64,000 bases of DNA from Brevibacillus brevis NBRC 100599 (GTDB lineage: Bacteria > Bacillota > Bacilli > Brevibacillales > Brevibacillaceae): NCBI RefSeq assembly GCF_000010165.1, contig NC_012491.1, forward strand, positions 3,169,501 through 3,233,500, written 5' to 3'. This document shows, piece by piece, positions 1 to 8,826 of the stretch (position 1 is its first letter; every line of letters begins with the position of its first letter). Made by a program: the position numbers and the translations under genes. Under the pieces are notes generated by a model. It worked only from the letters and a program-made list of their open reading frames with translations, made no database searches and had not been told where the DNA came from.

Positions 1-330
1 TTGTTCATATTCCTCATAGGACATGATGTCATTGATCCGCAAAGCCTTGCTGGTAGAAATCAGGTGAAGAATCTTTTGGGGATGCAGCAAATCGAATTGA
101 AAATAATAGGAAACATATTCTTGGATTAGTCGGTCCTCGACGTTGTAGGTGAGCGGATCGCATAAATTGCCTTGTCTGTCAGCTGTCCAAAAGATAGATC
201 TGTTAAAACCAAATAGTTGTGACAGCGAAAGCAATACCTGCTTGCGAAAACTCTCTGCGGGAACCAGAATGGAGTCGATAAATTGTAGAACTTTCAAATA
301 ATCTGTTTTCGATGCGCCCTTATCCAGCAA
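1..330 (-). CDS. LuxR-like transcriptional regulator, N-terminal part (runs off the window)
   Basis: This reading frame is open from the left window edge on the minus strand, so only the N-terminal ~110 residues are visible. I chose the TTG at 330 because AAGGGGG sits seven bases upstream of it; ATG codons at 369, 384 and 396 are in frame but have no ribosome binding site. The visible part resembles the N-terminal sensor region of LuxR-type helix-turn-helix regulators common in Brevibacillus, with the stretches LFGFNRSIFW and DIMSYEEYEQ. The DNA-binding domain would lie outside the window. It is divergent from the amidohydrolase/DJ-1 pair, so it is a candidate regulator of that pair. Family assignment is moderate because no HTH is seen. 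Confidence 0.55.
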   Translation of the reverse strand, partial: MLDKGASKTDYLKVLQFIDSILVPAESFRKQVLLSLSQLFGFNRSIFWTADRQGNLCDPLTYNVEDRLIQEYVSYYFQFDLLHPQKILHLISTSKALRINDIMSYEEYEQ

Positions 331-569
331 ATTGTTTTCCCCCTTATGGTACCAGGTTTCCACAATCATAATATATACGCTCATTGGCAGCAACATGGCC
401 TGACGGGGGGAGGAGACGAGCGCAAAAATCACCCTTTTGGGTAATAGGCAGCGTTTTCAGCTTTTGTCATAATAAAGCTCAAGCAAGCACCCGCATGGAT
501 AGGGAAGGAGGGCGGCTAGCTATCTGATTGTCTGCGATTCTACTTTCTTGCGAAGGGGTTGTTCATTTG

Positions 570-2222
570 GTGGCACCGAATACGGTTTATTTGAATGGAC
601 AGATTTATTGTGTAGTTCCGCGCTATCGCTACGTTGAGGCAGTAGCGGTGAAAGAGGGAAAGTTCGTTGCAGTGGGGAGTAACGAGGAAATCAAGTCGCT
701 GATCTCTCAAACAACCGAAGTAGTAGATTTGAAAGGAAAGACGGTCTTACCTGGCTTGCATGATATGCACATACATGCGTATTTGGGGTCTTATTCCACG
801 TTAAATGAATGCCACCTTCCTCGCGAATCTCATAAGTCAGTAACAGACATCTTGGAGTGCGTCCGACAATATGCCAAAAATAATCCGAGCAAGCCATGGA
901 TTGTAGGGGTGGACTGGCAGCCCGAGATTATGCCGTACATAAACAAAAGCCAGTTAGACGCTATTGATTCTTCACGTCCTATCATTTTATACGACTTCTC
1001 CCATCATAATGCTTGGGTGAATAGTAAGGCATTAGAGTTTGCAGGAATCGACGCCCATACCTTTGACCCAGAGGGCGGTCACATCCATCGCGATGAAAGT
1101 GGAGAGCCAACAGGAGTCTTGATCGAGCTGCCTGCGATACAGCTTGTCGCCAAACATATTCCCAAAGGCGGTGAGCAAGAACATTTTGAAGCAGTGAAGT
1201 GGATCGTGAACCAGCTCAATTCCCATGGGATTACGGGCATAAAAGAACCGATGACGGATCGGGAAATCTTGAAGACCTATAAGCGGCTGGATGATGAAAA
1301 CGGACTTCATTTGCGGGTAGTTACCAACCTTATGTACAAGGTGCCATTAGAGATCAGCATGGAAGAGCAGTATTCGTTGATCGAAGACCGCAAGAAGTAC
1401 GCTTCTTCCCACATTTTCACGGATTTTGCGAAAATGTTTATAGATGGAGTCCCTGCATTCAAGACTGCGGCCTTTATGCAGCCGTATCTCGGAGACGAAG
1501 ATGCCAACGACAACATTTTGGTTGATGCCGAACAGCTAAAAAAGGATCTTGCTTATTTAGACAGCATGGGTATCACAGTCAAAATGCACGCCGTCGGAGA
1601 CGCAGCGATTCGGGTCGGACTGAATGCCATTGAGGCTGCTCGAGCGGTAAACGGGTTCTCTGGATTGAAGCATGAGATTGCCCATACGACCTTTATTCAT
1701 CCCGAAGATATTCATCGTTTCTGCGCACTAGATGCCGTGGCAGAATTTTCACCGATGATGTGGTTCCCTTCCGATTTTCATACCCAAGATAAAGTGGTGA
1801 TTGGGCCCGAGCGCGCAAATGGCAAGTATTCGATTCGCAGCGTGGTAGATACTGGCGCTTTGGCTGTCTATGGAACGGACTGGCCTGTCGTGCCGTCGTT
1901 TAATCCGTGGCCGAGCCTCGAAGCGATGGTTACCCGTCAAAACCCGTATATCGATTATCCAGGGACAGTTAATGCCAGCGAGGCCCTCGACGTCGTTCAA
2001 GCTATCGAACTGTTTACGATCAATGGCGCACGGTCGATGTATTTGGATAACATAACCGGGTCAATCCAGGTCGGAAAATCAGCCGACATGATTGTTCTCG
2101 ACCGCAACCCGTTATCGATACCGCCAACCGACATTCGAAACACAAAAGTCCTGTGTACGATTTTGGAGGGTAAAACCGTTTATGAGATTGGGGCCGATTC
2201 TTTAAGCGTTCAACTAATTTAA
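570..2222 (+). CDS. Amidohydrolase of the YtcJ / N-substituted formamide deformylase type
   Basis: This is a metal-dependent amidohydrolase-3 family protein of about 550 residues. The metal site is visible as HxH (H67 and H69) after the PGLHDMHIH motif, KMHAVGD in the middle, an HEIAH segment, and the late YGTDWPV aspartate. Length and layout match the YtcJ-like subgroup that includes N-substituted formamide deformylase (NfdA), which cleaves N-substituted formamides to amine and formate. The frame is open from 528, but I prefer GTG 570 (or TTG 567) because GAAGGGG precedes it and the N-terminus then reads like a normal family start. A DJ-1/PfpI isonitrile-hydratase-like gene follows after 37 bp. 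The exact substrate is inferred; many YtcJ-like proteins are uncharacterised. Confidence 0.85.
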   Translation: MAPNTVYLNGQIYCVVPRYRYVEAVAVKEGKFVAVGSNEEIKSLISQTTEVVDLKGKTVLPGLHDMHIHAYLGSYSTLNECHLPRESHKSVTDILECVRQYAKNNPSKPWIVGVDWQPEIMPYINKSQLDAIDSSRPIILYDFSHHNAWVNSKALEFAGIDAHTFDPEGGHIHRDESGEPTGVLIELPAIQLVAKHIPKGGEQEHFEAVKWIVNQLNSHGITGIKEPMTDREILKTYKRLDDENGLHLRVVTNLMYKVPLEISMEEQYSLIEDRKKYASSHIFTDFAKMFIDGVPAFKTAAFMQPYLGDEDANDNILVDAEQLKKDLAYLDSMGITVKMHAVGDAAIRVGLNAIEAARAVNGFSGLKHEIAHTTFIHPEDIHRFCALDAVAEFSPMMWFPSDFHTQDKVVIGPERANGKYSIRSVVDTGALAVYGTDWPVVPSFNPWPSLEAMVTRQNPYIDYPGTVNASEALDVVQAIELFTINGARSMYLDNITGSIQVGKSADMIVLDRNPLSIPPTDIRNTKVLCTILEGKTVYEIGADSLSVQLI

Positions 2223-2259
2223 CTACAACTTAGAACCAGAACCAAAGGAGAATGATACT

Positions 2260-2916
2260 ATGGAAGTCGCTATTTTGTTGTATAACGGTGTGACAGCATT
2301 AGATGCAATTGGTCCTTATGAAGCGTTCGCTGGAAGTATGAAATGCAAAATCAAATTTGTCGCGAAAGAAAAAGGATTGATTCAACTCGATTCAAAGATG
2401 GGCTACCTGCATGCGGAATACTGTTATGCGGAAGTCCCTTCTATGGATGTTTTAATCGTTCCTGGCGGTATAGGTTGTAAGGAGCTAATGAATGACGAAG
2501 AGACGCTGAACTGGATTCGCCAGTTACATAAGACGTCGAAATGGACGACTTCGGTTTGTTCAGGCTCAATGGTTCTCGGTGCTGCAGGTCTACTGGAAGG
2601 AGTACCGGCAACGAGCCACTGGTTTGTTTGCGAATCTCTTCGTGCTCTCGGTGCGATTCCGCAGGAGGAGCGGGTGGTGCACCATGGGAAGATTGTCACT
2701 GCAGCGGGCGTGTCTTCCGGCATTGACATGGCGCTCCAAGTTGTAGCTTGGGAGTTTGGGGTAGAGATAGCACAGGCAACGCAGTTGACGCTTGAGTACG
2801 ATCCGAAGCCCCCTTTTGATGCGGGATCGGTTAAGACGGCACCGCCAGCGATTGTACAATACACGAAAAAAGTTTACACGGAACTAATGGGCAGTGAAAA
2901 CTTCTTTGTAGAATAA
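2260..2916 (+). CDS. DJ-1/PfpI family protein, isonitrile-hydratase-like
   Basis: This 218-residue single-domain class I glutamine-amidotransferase-like protein shows the DJ-1/PfpI nucleophile elbow, with Cys100 in SVCSGSMVLGAAGLL, an upstream IVPGG motif and an acidic residue in the GPYEAF stretch. Size and motifs match isonitrile hydratase (InhA type, about 228 residues), which converts isonitriles to N-substituted formamides through the equivalent Cys. AAGGAG lies 10 bases before the ATG. Its place just after a formamide-deformylase-type amidohydrolase would make a two-step route from isonitrile to formamide to amine plus formate. The pairing is seen in the sequence; the substrate is inferred. 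An alternative is a generic AraC-less GATase1-like protein. Confidence 0.85.
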   Translation: MEVAILLYNGVTALDAIGPYEAFAGSMKCKIKFVAKEKGLIQLDSKMGYLHAEYCYAEVPSMDVLIVPGGIGCKELMNDEETLNWIRQLHKTSKWTTSVCSGSMVLGAAGLLEGVPATSHWFVCESLRALGAIPQEERVVHHGKIVTAAGVSSGIDMALQVVAWEFGVEIAQATQLTLEYDPKPPFDAGSVKTAPPAIVQYTKKVYTELMGSENFFVE

Positions 2917-3057
2917 TGTTCAGTGAAAAAGCTTCATCAGGTGTCGGAGAGCTCCTTGAAGCGGGAATACATCTTCGAGCGATTCGTAGAATATGCACGT
3001 AACACCGCTATCTGGCAGCGTCATCTCCCGGGGAGCGATAGGTCGCCAAGGAAAAAA

Positions 3058-3099
3058 AGAGGAAACCAAGGAAAGATCACTTGGTTTCCTCTTTTTTTT
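3058..3099. terminator. Bidirectional terminator between convergent genes
   Basis: A perfect 13-bp inverted repeat (AGAGGAAACCAAG and its complement, 9-base loop) is flanked by an A-tract on the left and a T-tract on the right. It sits between the plus-strand DJ-1 gene and the minus-strand TelA gene and can serve both. Confidence 0.85.
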
Positions 3100-3101
3100 A
3101 T

Positions 3102-4208
3102 TTACTGTAGAAGTGAGGTTTGCTGATTGGCTGGTGCAGAAAGTTGATTTGGATCTGCCATACCGAGTTTTACTCTCATGTCTGCGTTGAGCTTATCCAT
3201 CTCTTGGATGAAGTTTTTGCTAGAATCGATAATTCTTCGATTTGAATCTTCGGTAATTTGGATTGCGCTATACACATCATTAAATGCCTGCTGCAGTTTA
3301 TTGATTGCGATACTTGGTTGCTCCAGCATCGAGGTGATTTCTTGTGTATTCTGTTTTAAGCTTTGAGCATTGGCTACCAGCATATCCTCAATGGCCTGAT
3401 TGGTATTTTGTACAGCTTCGATTACCTTCTTCTGATTATTCAAGGCCAACTGAATGGCAGCGGACACTGTGACAACGTTTTGCGTCATCGTAATCGCGTT
3501 AAAGACAGCTTCATCCAACTTTTCGTTATTGTCCGCAATAACATCAACAGAAGCGATGGATTGTTGTAAAATGTTGATCATTTGACTCATATTTTTTACT
3601 CTTGTTACGACTTTGACCATTGCTTTTTCGAATTCGGGTTTGCGAAGTTGATTTTCAGGCTTATTGCTTTCAACTTCAAGCATCTCAAGCAACTTGTTAC
3701 CGAAGTAAATCCGTTTCTCTAATTCATAAATATTTTCACCGGATTTTTTCTTAATGTATTTCAAGTTAATGACATCTTCTTTTAACTTGTCACTGCCATT
3801 AAGCAAGGAGGCAATGATGTTATCAATTTGTGTACGAACGGATTCATATTTTCGAATATATTGGGAAATTGGGTTTTTCCCTAAGATTCTGTTGAAGAGA
3901 TTGCTGATCCCACCGCTTTGAAAGATTTTATTCGGATTCAATTCTTCTGTGCAAGAACGAAGCTTTAAGAGTGTATTCGGAATATCATTGTTTTTTCCTT
4001 CCATCAGATCTTTCACAGGTCGTTTTAGAATTTCGAGAGATTCAGCGGCATTTCGTTGGGTGCTTTCGCCCAAATTACCCAGCTGCTCCAAAATTGAATC
4101 CATCTGGCTTTGATTATCCGTTTGCAGCTGGCGCACCACATTTTCTGCTTCAGATTGGATCTTGATGATGTCTTCTTGTTTAACTAATTGGATAGCCTGT
4201 GTCGTCAT
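3102..4208 (-). CDS. Toxic anion resistance protein, TelA/YaaN family
   Basis: This 368-residue soluble, mostly helical protein is rich in heptad-like segments, as expected for the TelA (toxic anion/tellurite resistance) family. Recognisable stretches are the central LFNRILGKNPISQYIRKYES region and the C-terminal VVTVSAAIQLAL segment, where TelA proteins align well. It starts with ATG at 4208 after AAGGAGCG and ends just before a bidirectional terminator. It is 26 bp downstream of an XpaC-family gene, the same order as xpaC-yaaN in Bacillus subtilis, and the two are surely co-transcribed. The biochemical role of the family is unclear; it goes with cell-envelope and oxyanion stress loci. A VWA protein gene is divergent from the pair. 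Confidence 0.88.
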   Translation of the reverse strand: MTTQAIQLVKQEDIIKIQSEAENVVRQLQTDNQSQMDSILEQLGNLGESTQRNAAESLEILKRPVKDLMEGKNNDIPNTLLKLRSCTEELNPNKIFQSGGISNLFNRILGKNPISQYIRKYESVRTQIDNIIASLLNGSDKLKEDVINLKYIKKKSGENIYELEKRIYFGNKLLEMLEVESNKPENQLRKPEFEKAMVKVVTRVKNMSQMINILQQSIASVDVIADNNEKLDEAVFNAITMTQNVVTVSAAIQLALNNQKKVIEAVQNTNQAIEDMLVANAQSLKQNTQEITSMLEQPSIAINKLQQAFNDVYSAIQITEDSNRRIIDSSKNFIQEMDKLNADMRVKLGMADPNQLSAPANQQTSLLQ

Positions 4209-4234
4209 TGCTATAGCACGCTCCTTAAAGGTGA

Positions 4235-4894
4235 TTAGTAAATTTCTTTGGCATTATATTTTTCGGTGATAAGAGTAAGCTTTCTCTCCAACTCATAGAT
4301 GTCGTGTTGTTCAATAGATGTAGAGATCACTTTCAGCTTTAGGTTGATGTCACGGAGACCGTCTAATAATTTTCGTCTATTCTTCAGCTTGTTTTCAACA
4401 CTCAGCCTCAAGAAGGGGTTGATGACACTATTCAAGTCTTTCATGACGAGCATTTTAATATCATGCTTCGTTTGCGCACTACCGAGCGTTTCTATGTAGG
4501 GGAGGAGAGTATCGATCTTAGAACAAAGGTTTATTGTCTTTTCGGATATTTCATCATCGAGGTTGCGCTTTTCATTTTCGTTAATCACAATTTCCTTAAT
4601 AACTTGTAGATATTCTCGTATTTCTGATGAATAGGTAGATTCCAGTTCCTTTTTCGTTTGTTCACTCCCCGTTACAGTAGAAGTAATTCTCTGGTCCGGT
4701 TCTGGTACCGTAATCCCACTGAATCGCTGCTCTTTCTTTTCACCTAAGACAAACCCTATGGCTGCTGTTAGCAACGGTATGGCTAACATGATAAAAGTCG
4801 GAAGTATTGTGGATGCAAGTAAAGCTAAGAAGTATCCCGTTATAGCACCAAGGAATGCATATCTTTTTCTGTATCTAACTCTTTTTTTCATCAT
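4235..4894 (-). CDS. XpaC-family membrane protein
   Basis: This 219-residue protein begins with a basic segment (MMKKRVRYRKRY), followed by two closely spaced hydrophobic segments (about residues 14-50) and a long, charged, mainly helical cytoplasmic domain. That layout, and the TelA/YaaN neighbour directly downstream, matches the XpaC family (historically annotated as 5-bromo-4-chloroindolyl phosphate hydrolysis protein). It is likely membrane-anchored and works with the TelA partner. The enzymatic label of the family is doubtful, because no catalytic motif is visible here. The start is the ATG at 4894 or 4891, after AGAGAGGATAAATG. Confidence 0.78.
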   Translation of the reverse strand: MMKKRVRYRKRYAFLGAITGYFLALLASTILPTFIMLAIPLLTAAIGFVLGEKKEQRFSGITVPEPDQRITSTVTGSEQTKKELESTYSSEIREYLQVIKEIVINENEKRNLDDEISEKTINLCSKIDTLLPYIETLGSAQTKHDIKMLVMKDLNSVINPFLRLSVENKLKNRRKLLDGLRDINLKLKVISTSIEQHDIYELERKLTLITEKYNAKEIY

Positions 4895-5151
4895 TTATCC
4901 TCTCTTTCTTACTTGTTTGTCGGAAACCTTGTACCCCATATATAACATGACAAAAAAATATGTAAAGATGTCTATTTCGACTTTCGACAAAAAATTCTCA
5001 AATAAGAGAGCCATTAATAGGGGAGGAACAATGGGTTGCGTTCCCTATATATACTTGATTTTAGCATTTTATGGTACAATTTGTTTAATAGATTCTACAT
5101 ATTTCTATGGATCAACTAAAAGTGTGTACATAATTAAAGGAAGTGATCTTG

Positions 5152-5940
5152 GTGTCTATTGATTTGAAAAAGAAAGCAGAAGAGAACTTTATTAGTCTGA
5201 AGAAAAAGGCTGATGAAGCCATTTCTAAAGTCGGTTTGAATGGTCAAACAGCTCGGGTCGCACTAGCTATTGATATTTCTGGTTCGATGCATACTCTATA
5301 CAAAAATGGAGTAGTCCAACGAGCTGTTGAGCGTTTGCTTGCGCTTGGTGTGAAGTTTGATGATAATCGCTCCATTGACATCTTTCTGTTTGGCAAAAAT
5401 GATTACGAAGTAGGAGAACTGTCTGAAAGGGATTTCTTCAACTACGTAAATGATCACATTGTCAAGAAATATCAACTTGAGGGTTATACAAATTACGCGG
5501 GGGTAATGAAACGCATCACGAAAAAGTATTACCCACAAGCTTTTGAGGGTTCCTCTACCGGTGGAGGGTTCTTCGGAAAGCTATTTGGTGGGCAAAAGTT
5601 TTCAATTGACCAGAATGCGTATAAAGCGCATTACCAGAATAGTGAACCAGTATACGTTTACTTTCTTACAGATGGGGATAATGGGGATAAGGATGAGACG
5701 GAATTAGTAATTCGGGAAGCATCTAAATTGGGCATCTTTTGGCAATTCGTTGGGATCGGAAATGAAAAATTCCAATTTTTGAATAAGCTCGATAACCTTC
5801 AGGGACGATTTATCGATAACGCAAACTTCTTTACTTGCACCGATCTTGATCGGATCTCAGACGAGGAGTTGTTCAAACGTTCTCTTGCCGAGTTCCCATC
5901 GTATCTCACGAAAGCTCGTTCCAAGGGCTTAATTAAATAG
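5152..5940 (+). CDS. VWA-domain protein of the TerF / tellurium-resistance type
   Basis: A von Willebrand factor A domain fills almost the whole protein. The MIDAS motif DISGSM is near residue 43, with a later FLTDGDNGD segment, as in cytosolic VWA proteins of Ter stress operons. A lysine-rich helix precedes the domain. The frame opens at 5143, but GTG 5152 is the likely start (TTG 5149 also possible) because AAAGGAAG is at 5137-5144. The gene is divergent from xpaC/telA across a 257-bp AT-rich region, so the three form one locus. Ter-type loci are linked to tellurite, phage and envelope stress in other bacteria; no other Ter genes (TerC, TerD) are in the window. A hairpin terminator follows at once. 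Confidence 0.85.
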   Translation: MSIDLKKKAEENFISLKKKADEAISKVGLNGQTARVALAIDISGSMHTLYKNGVVQRAVERLLALGVKFDDNRSIDIFLFGKNDYEVGELSERDFFNYVNDHIVKKYQLEGYTNYAGVMKRITKKYYPQAFEGSSTGGGFFGKLFGGQKFSIDQNAYKAHYQNSEPVYVYFLTDGDNGDKDETELVIREASKLGIFWQFVGIGNEKFQFLNKLDNLQGRFIDNANFFTCTDLDRISDEELFKRSLAEFPSYLTKARSKGLIK

Positions 5941-5987
5941 GAACAAAAAAACCAGCTCAAATTTAAATTTGGCTGGTTTTTTTGTTC
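5941..5987 (+). terminator. Rho-independent terminator after the VWA gene
   Basis: A long inverted repeat (GAACAAAAAAACCAGC paired with its near complement) with a T-rich right arm begins at the stop codon of the VWA gene. Confidence 0.85.
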
Positions 5988-6100
5988 ATGCACGCCCCGT
6001 TACTGAGCGTTATATGCCTCCTGGAATCAATCAACAAAACTTCACATAATAGCCACTTCAATAGCTCTTGTGAGTCATTCTACCTTCCTAGGCCGCTCTA

Positions 6101-6106
6101 TATAAT
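6101..6106 (+). promoter_or_regulatory. Candidate -10 box upstream of the second DJ-1/ABC operon
   Basis: A consensus TATAAT lies 93 bp before the start codon, with a weak -35 (TTCTAC at 6078-6083, 17-bp spacing). A small palindrome, CATGCTAAAGCATG, lies at 6163-6176 between the -10 and the ribosome binding site and could be an operator. No Fur-box-like repeat was seen. Confidence 0.4.
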
Positions 6107-6198
6107 TTGGGCATAGAAAATTGTTCTTACTTGCTTTTGCAGATGATGGTTTGACGCAAATCCATGCTAAAGCATGAACGATGATAGGAGGAGTATTT

Positions 6199-6837
6199 AT
6201 GCAACCTTGGAAGATCGGTATCTTGTTGTTTGACGACGTAGAAGTGCTTGATTTTGCGGGTCCGTTTGAAGTGTTTTCCGTGACGGCGCTGAATCGCGGT
6301 CAAACGAATGAATGTAAGCCTTTCCAAGTAACCACGATTTCGGAATCAGGTCATTTTATCACAGCGAGAAACGGTTTGAAGGTAATTCCCGACTATAGCA
6401 TACATACCGCTCCTACGTATGATTTGTTAGTTATTCCGGGAGGGGCAGGAACCAGGCGTGAGATCCACAACAAAGTATTGCTCGATTGGATCCGTAAGCA
6501 CTCTGAAGAGGTTCAATGGATGACATCCGTTTGCACAGGTGCTTTGCTACTGGCCGAGGCCGGATTGCTCGATGGTAAACGTGCGACAACGCATTGGGCA
6601 AGCCTGGATAGCATGAGAAGCGAATACCCCAAAGTAACTGTCGTCGAAGGTGTCAAATTTGTTGATGAGGATCGGATTGTCACATCCGGAGGCATTTCTG
6701 CGGGCATCCATATGGCCTTTCATATGGTAAGTCGATTGCTCGGAACGAAAGTAGCAGCAGATACGGCAAAATTCATGGAATACGATATTCGCTTTGACGA
6801 GCATGGAGCTAGTCCTTCCATCCAAAAGGCTGAATGA
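6199..6837 (+). CDS. DJ-1/PfpI family protein (second copy, isonitrile-hydratase-like)
   Basis: This 212-residue DJ-1/PfpI protein is clearly related to the one at 2260-2916. The nucleophile elbow is SVCTGALLLAEAGLLDG, preceded by a LVIPGGAG motif, and the N-terminus reads GILLFDDVEVLDFAGPFEVF. The frame is open from 6181, but GGAGG sits just before the ATG at 6199, which is the real start. Its stop overlaps the next frame by 4 bp (ATGA), so it is translationally coupled to a FecB-type binding protein and belongs to the transporter operon. Substrates could be an isonitrile or another small electrophile brought in by the transporter; this is inferred. Confidence 0.85.
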   Translation: MQPWKIGILLFDDVEVLDFAGPFEVFSVTALNRGQTNECKPFQVTTISESGHFITARNGLKVIPDYSIHTAPTYDLLVIPGGAGTRREIHNKVLLDWIRKHSEEVQWMTSVCTGALLLAEAGLLDGKRATTHWASLDSMRSEYPKVTVVEGVKFVDEDRIVTSGGISAGIHMAFHMVSRLLGTKVAADTAKFMEYDIRFDEHGASPSIQKAE

Positions 6838-6851
6838 AGGTAGGAATGCAA

Positions 6852-7820
6852 ATGAAAATCAGGATTACGTGTGCGCTGATGAGTCTTATATTGTTGCTCG
6901 CTGTAATCGGTTGTAGTTCCTATTCGAACCATGGCGGTCATCCAGACAACACGTCGTCTTCCAACCCGCAGCCTTTTTTCACCTTTACTGACGATACAGG
7001 ACAAGAGGTTGTTTTAGTGAAAAAACCAGAACGCGTGGTCATTCTGAATACAGAGGTGCTTGGTCTATTCTACCAGCTTGGGGGTGCAGCGATCGCACGA
7101 GCCAAAGCATCGGGAACGCCCGTACCAGATGCGGCTAAAGCGGCGGAGGATATCGGGGAGATTAACCAGGTTAGCTTGGAAAAAGTCACAAGCTTGAAGC
7201 CAGATCTTGTAATTGGGCATCCTCGTTTTCATGCGAATTTGAAAGACGCTCTGGTTACCAGTCAAATACCGCTCGCTTTAGTGAATATCAATAGCTATGA
7301 CGATATTCAACGAACCGGAAAGCTGTTCGGACAAATCATCGGAAAAGAAGCAGAATCGGAAAAAGCATGGAAAGAAACGGAAAACCATATCCAGACGATT
7401 ATTTCCAAAGTGCCAAATAGGTCGCTAAAATTTGCTTTCATTACAATCGCATCTAATGGGATATCCATTCAAAAAAATGGCAACCTTGCACTCGATATAG
7501 CGAATAAATTGAACTTGAAAAATGTGGCTGAAGATATGCAGTCTGGTCAAATGCCAAGTTCCGTGCCCTACAGCATCGAGAAATTAATTGAGGCTGATCC
7601 GGATTACCTTTTCATGGTTGTATATGGAACGGAGGAATACGGCCGCCAAAAGCTCAAAGATGATTTGGAAAGCAACCCTGCATGGGCATCGCTTCGGGCT
7701 GTGAAAGAGAAGAGAATGGTATTTTTCCCATCCGATTTTGTGAATTCGCCAGGTTTGAAAATCGATCAGACATTTGAATATCTCGCCAAGCTGGTATATC
7801 CCGATACCTATGAAAAATAA
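6852..7820 (+). CDS. ABC transporter substrate-binding lipoprotein (FecB/BtuF-like, iron-chelate type)
   Basis: A type II lipoprotein signal peptide ends in LLAVIGC, so the mature protein is anchored outside the membrane. The body has the periplasmic-binding-protein fold of chelate/vitamin B12 importers: an N-terminal DDTGQEVVLVKKPERVV segment, VTSLKPDLVIGHP in the first lobe, and a C-terminal WASLRAVKEKRMVFFP segment. I chose ATG 6852 because GAAGGTAGG lies seven bases upstream; 6834 and 6846 are in-frame alternatives. It is followed, with a small overlap, by a FecCD-type permease and then an ATPase, making a complete importer. The ligand cannot be told from sequence. Confidence 0.9.
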   Translation: MKIRITCALMSLILLLAVIGCSSYSNHGGHPDNTSSSNPQPFFTFTDDTGQEVVLVKKPERVVILNTEVLGLFYQLGGAAIARAKASGTPVPDAAKAAEDIGEINQVSLEKVTSLKPDLVIGHPRFHANLKDALVTSQIPLALVNINSYDDIQRTGKLFGQIIGKEAESEKAWKETENHIQTIISKVPNRSLKFAFITIASNGISIQKNGNLALDIANKLNLKNVAEDMQSGQMPSSVPYSIEKLIEADPDYLFMVVYGTEEYGRQKLKDDLESNPAWASLRAVKEKRMVFFPSDFVNSPGLKIDQTFEYLAKLVYPDTYEK

Positions 7821-8826
7821 ATCGACATCGGGGTTTCGGAAAACCACATCCTGGCGAATTGGCGTCCTCTTGATTTTAATCCTATTGGCTGCGGCGGGGG
7901 TAATTTTCAGCCTTGTCAGTGGAGCAGTAAAAGTAAGCCTCATGGGAATTATTCATGTATTTACAGGAAGCGAGCAAGGCTCGATACGGGAGATCATCTG
8001 GAACGTCCGATTACCAAGAACTCTGCTTGCTGGTCTGATTGGGATCAATCTTTCACTCGCGGGTGCATTGCTGCAGGGAGTCATGCGAAATTCGATGGCG
8101 GACCCGCACATTATTGGTGTATCATCGGGAGCGGGATTTTTCGGTATCGCCATGCTTGTCATGTTTCCGGCTTATGCATACCTGATGACGCCTGCCGCTT
8201 TCCTGGGGGCGCTTGGGGCGGCACTGTTCATTTATACACTTGCCTGGAAAAACGGGGCGAGTCCCGGGCGGATTATATTGGCCGGAGTGGCCGTTTCTGC
8301 TTTTTTTAGTTCGGGTACTTCAGGTCTGCTTGTATTTTATAGTGAGCAGGTGAATGGAGCATTGCTATTTCTTGTGGGCGGACTTTCGGCGAAAAGCTGG
8401 CCTCATTTACAGATCCTGCTTCCTTATTCCATAATCGGTACCCTTTTCGCACTAATGACCACTCAGAGAATGAATATCTTAATGCTTGGAGATTCGGATG
8501 CGAAAGGGCTAGGTCTGCATGTCGAGCGTACGAGACTACTCGTGACAGCCATCGCGGCGCTCCTGGCTGCCAGCGCGGTCAGCGTTGTTGGTTTGCTTGC
8601 TTTCGTTGGTATGATTGTTCCTCATACTGCAAGGTTGCTGATCGGAAACGACTATCGAATCTTGCTTCCTGTCACAGCATTGCTTGGTATAGCTGTACTG
8701 ACCATATTCGACACGCTTGCTCGAATTATTTTTGCTCCGGTTGAGCTGCCTGTAGGGATTATGATGGGTGCTGTCGGCGCTCCCTTTTTTCTGTATTTGC
8801 TTAGAGCGAGGGGGATGCAAGAATGA
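7810..8826 (+). CDS. FecCD-family ABC transporter permease
   Basis: This ~338-residue integral membrane protein with about nine or ten hydrophobic segments is typical of FecCD/BtuC permeases for iron-siderophore, heme or cobalamin uptake. The family signature is seen in WNVRLPRTLLAGLIG, ADPHIIGVSSGAG and GLLAFVGMIVPHTARLL. The start is ATG 7810, overlapping the end of the binding-protein gene by 11 bp. The frame opens earlier (7774), but the upstream codons lie inside the previous gene. Only one permease gene is present, so the importer probably uses a homodimer. It overlaps the ATPase gene by 4 bp (ATGA). Confidence 0.92.
   Translation: MKNKSTSGFRKTTSWRIGVLLILILLAAAGVIFSLVSGAVKVSLMGIIHVFTGSEQGSIREIIWNVRLPRTLLAGLIGINLSLAGALLQGVMRNSMADPHIIGVSSGAGFFGIAMLVMFPAYAYLMTPAAFLGALGAALFIYTLAWKNGASPGRIILAGVAVSAFFSSGTSGLLVFYSEQVNGALLFLVGGLSAKSWPHLQILLPYSIIGTLFALMTTQRMNILMLGDSDAKGLGLHVERTRLLVTAIAALLAASAVSVVGLLAFVGMIVPHTARLLIGNDYRILLPVTALLGIAVLTIFDTLARIIFAPVELPVGIMMGAVGAPFFLYLLRARGMQE

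Noticed and set aside
2923..3126. 67-codon plus-strand frame after the DJ-1 gene
   Set aside because: No ribosome binding site, and it runs straight through the bidirectional terminator; composition is not protein-like.
6834..6851. Earlier ATG codons for the FecB-like binding protein
   Set aside because: They would place extra residues before the lipoprotein signal peptide, and the ribosome binding site fits ATG 6852.
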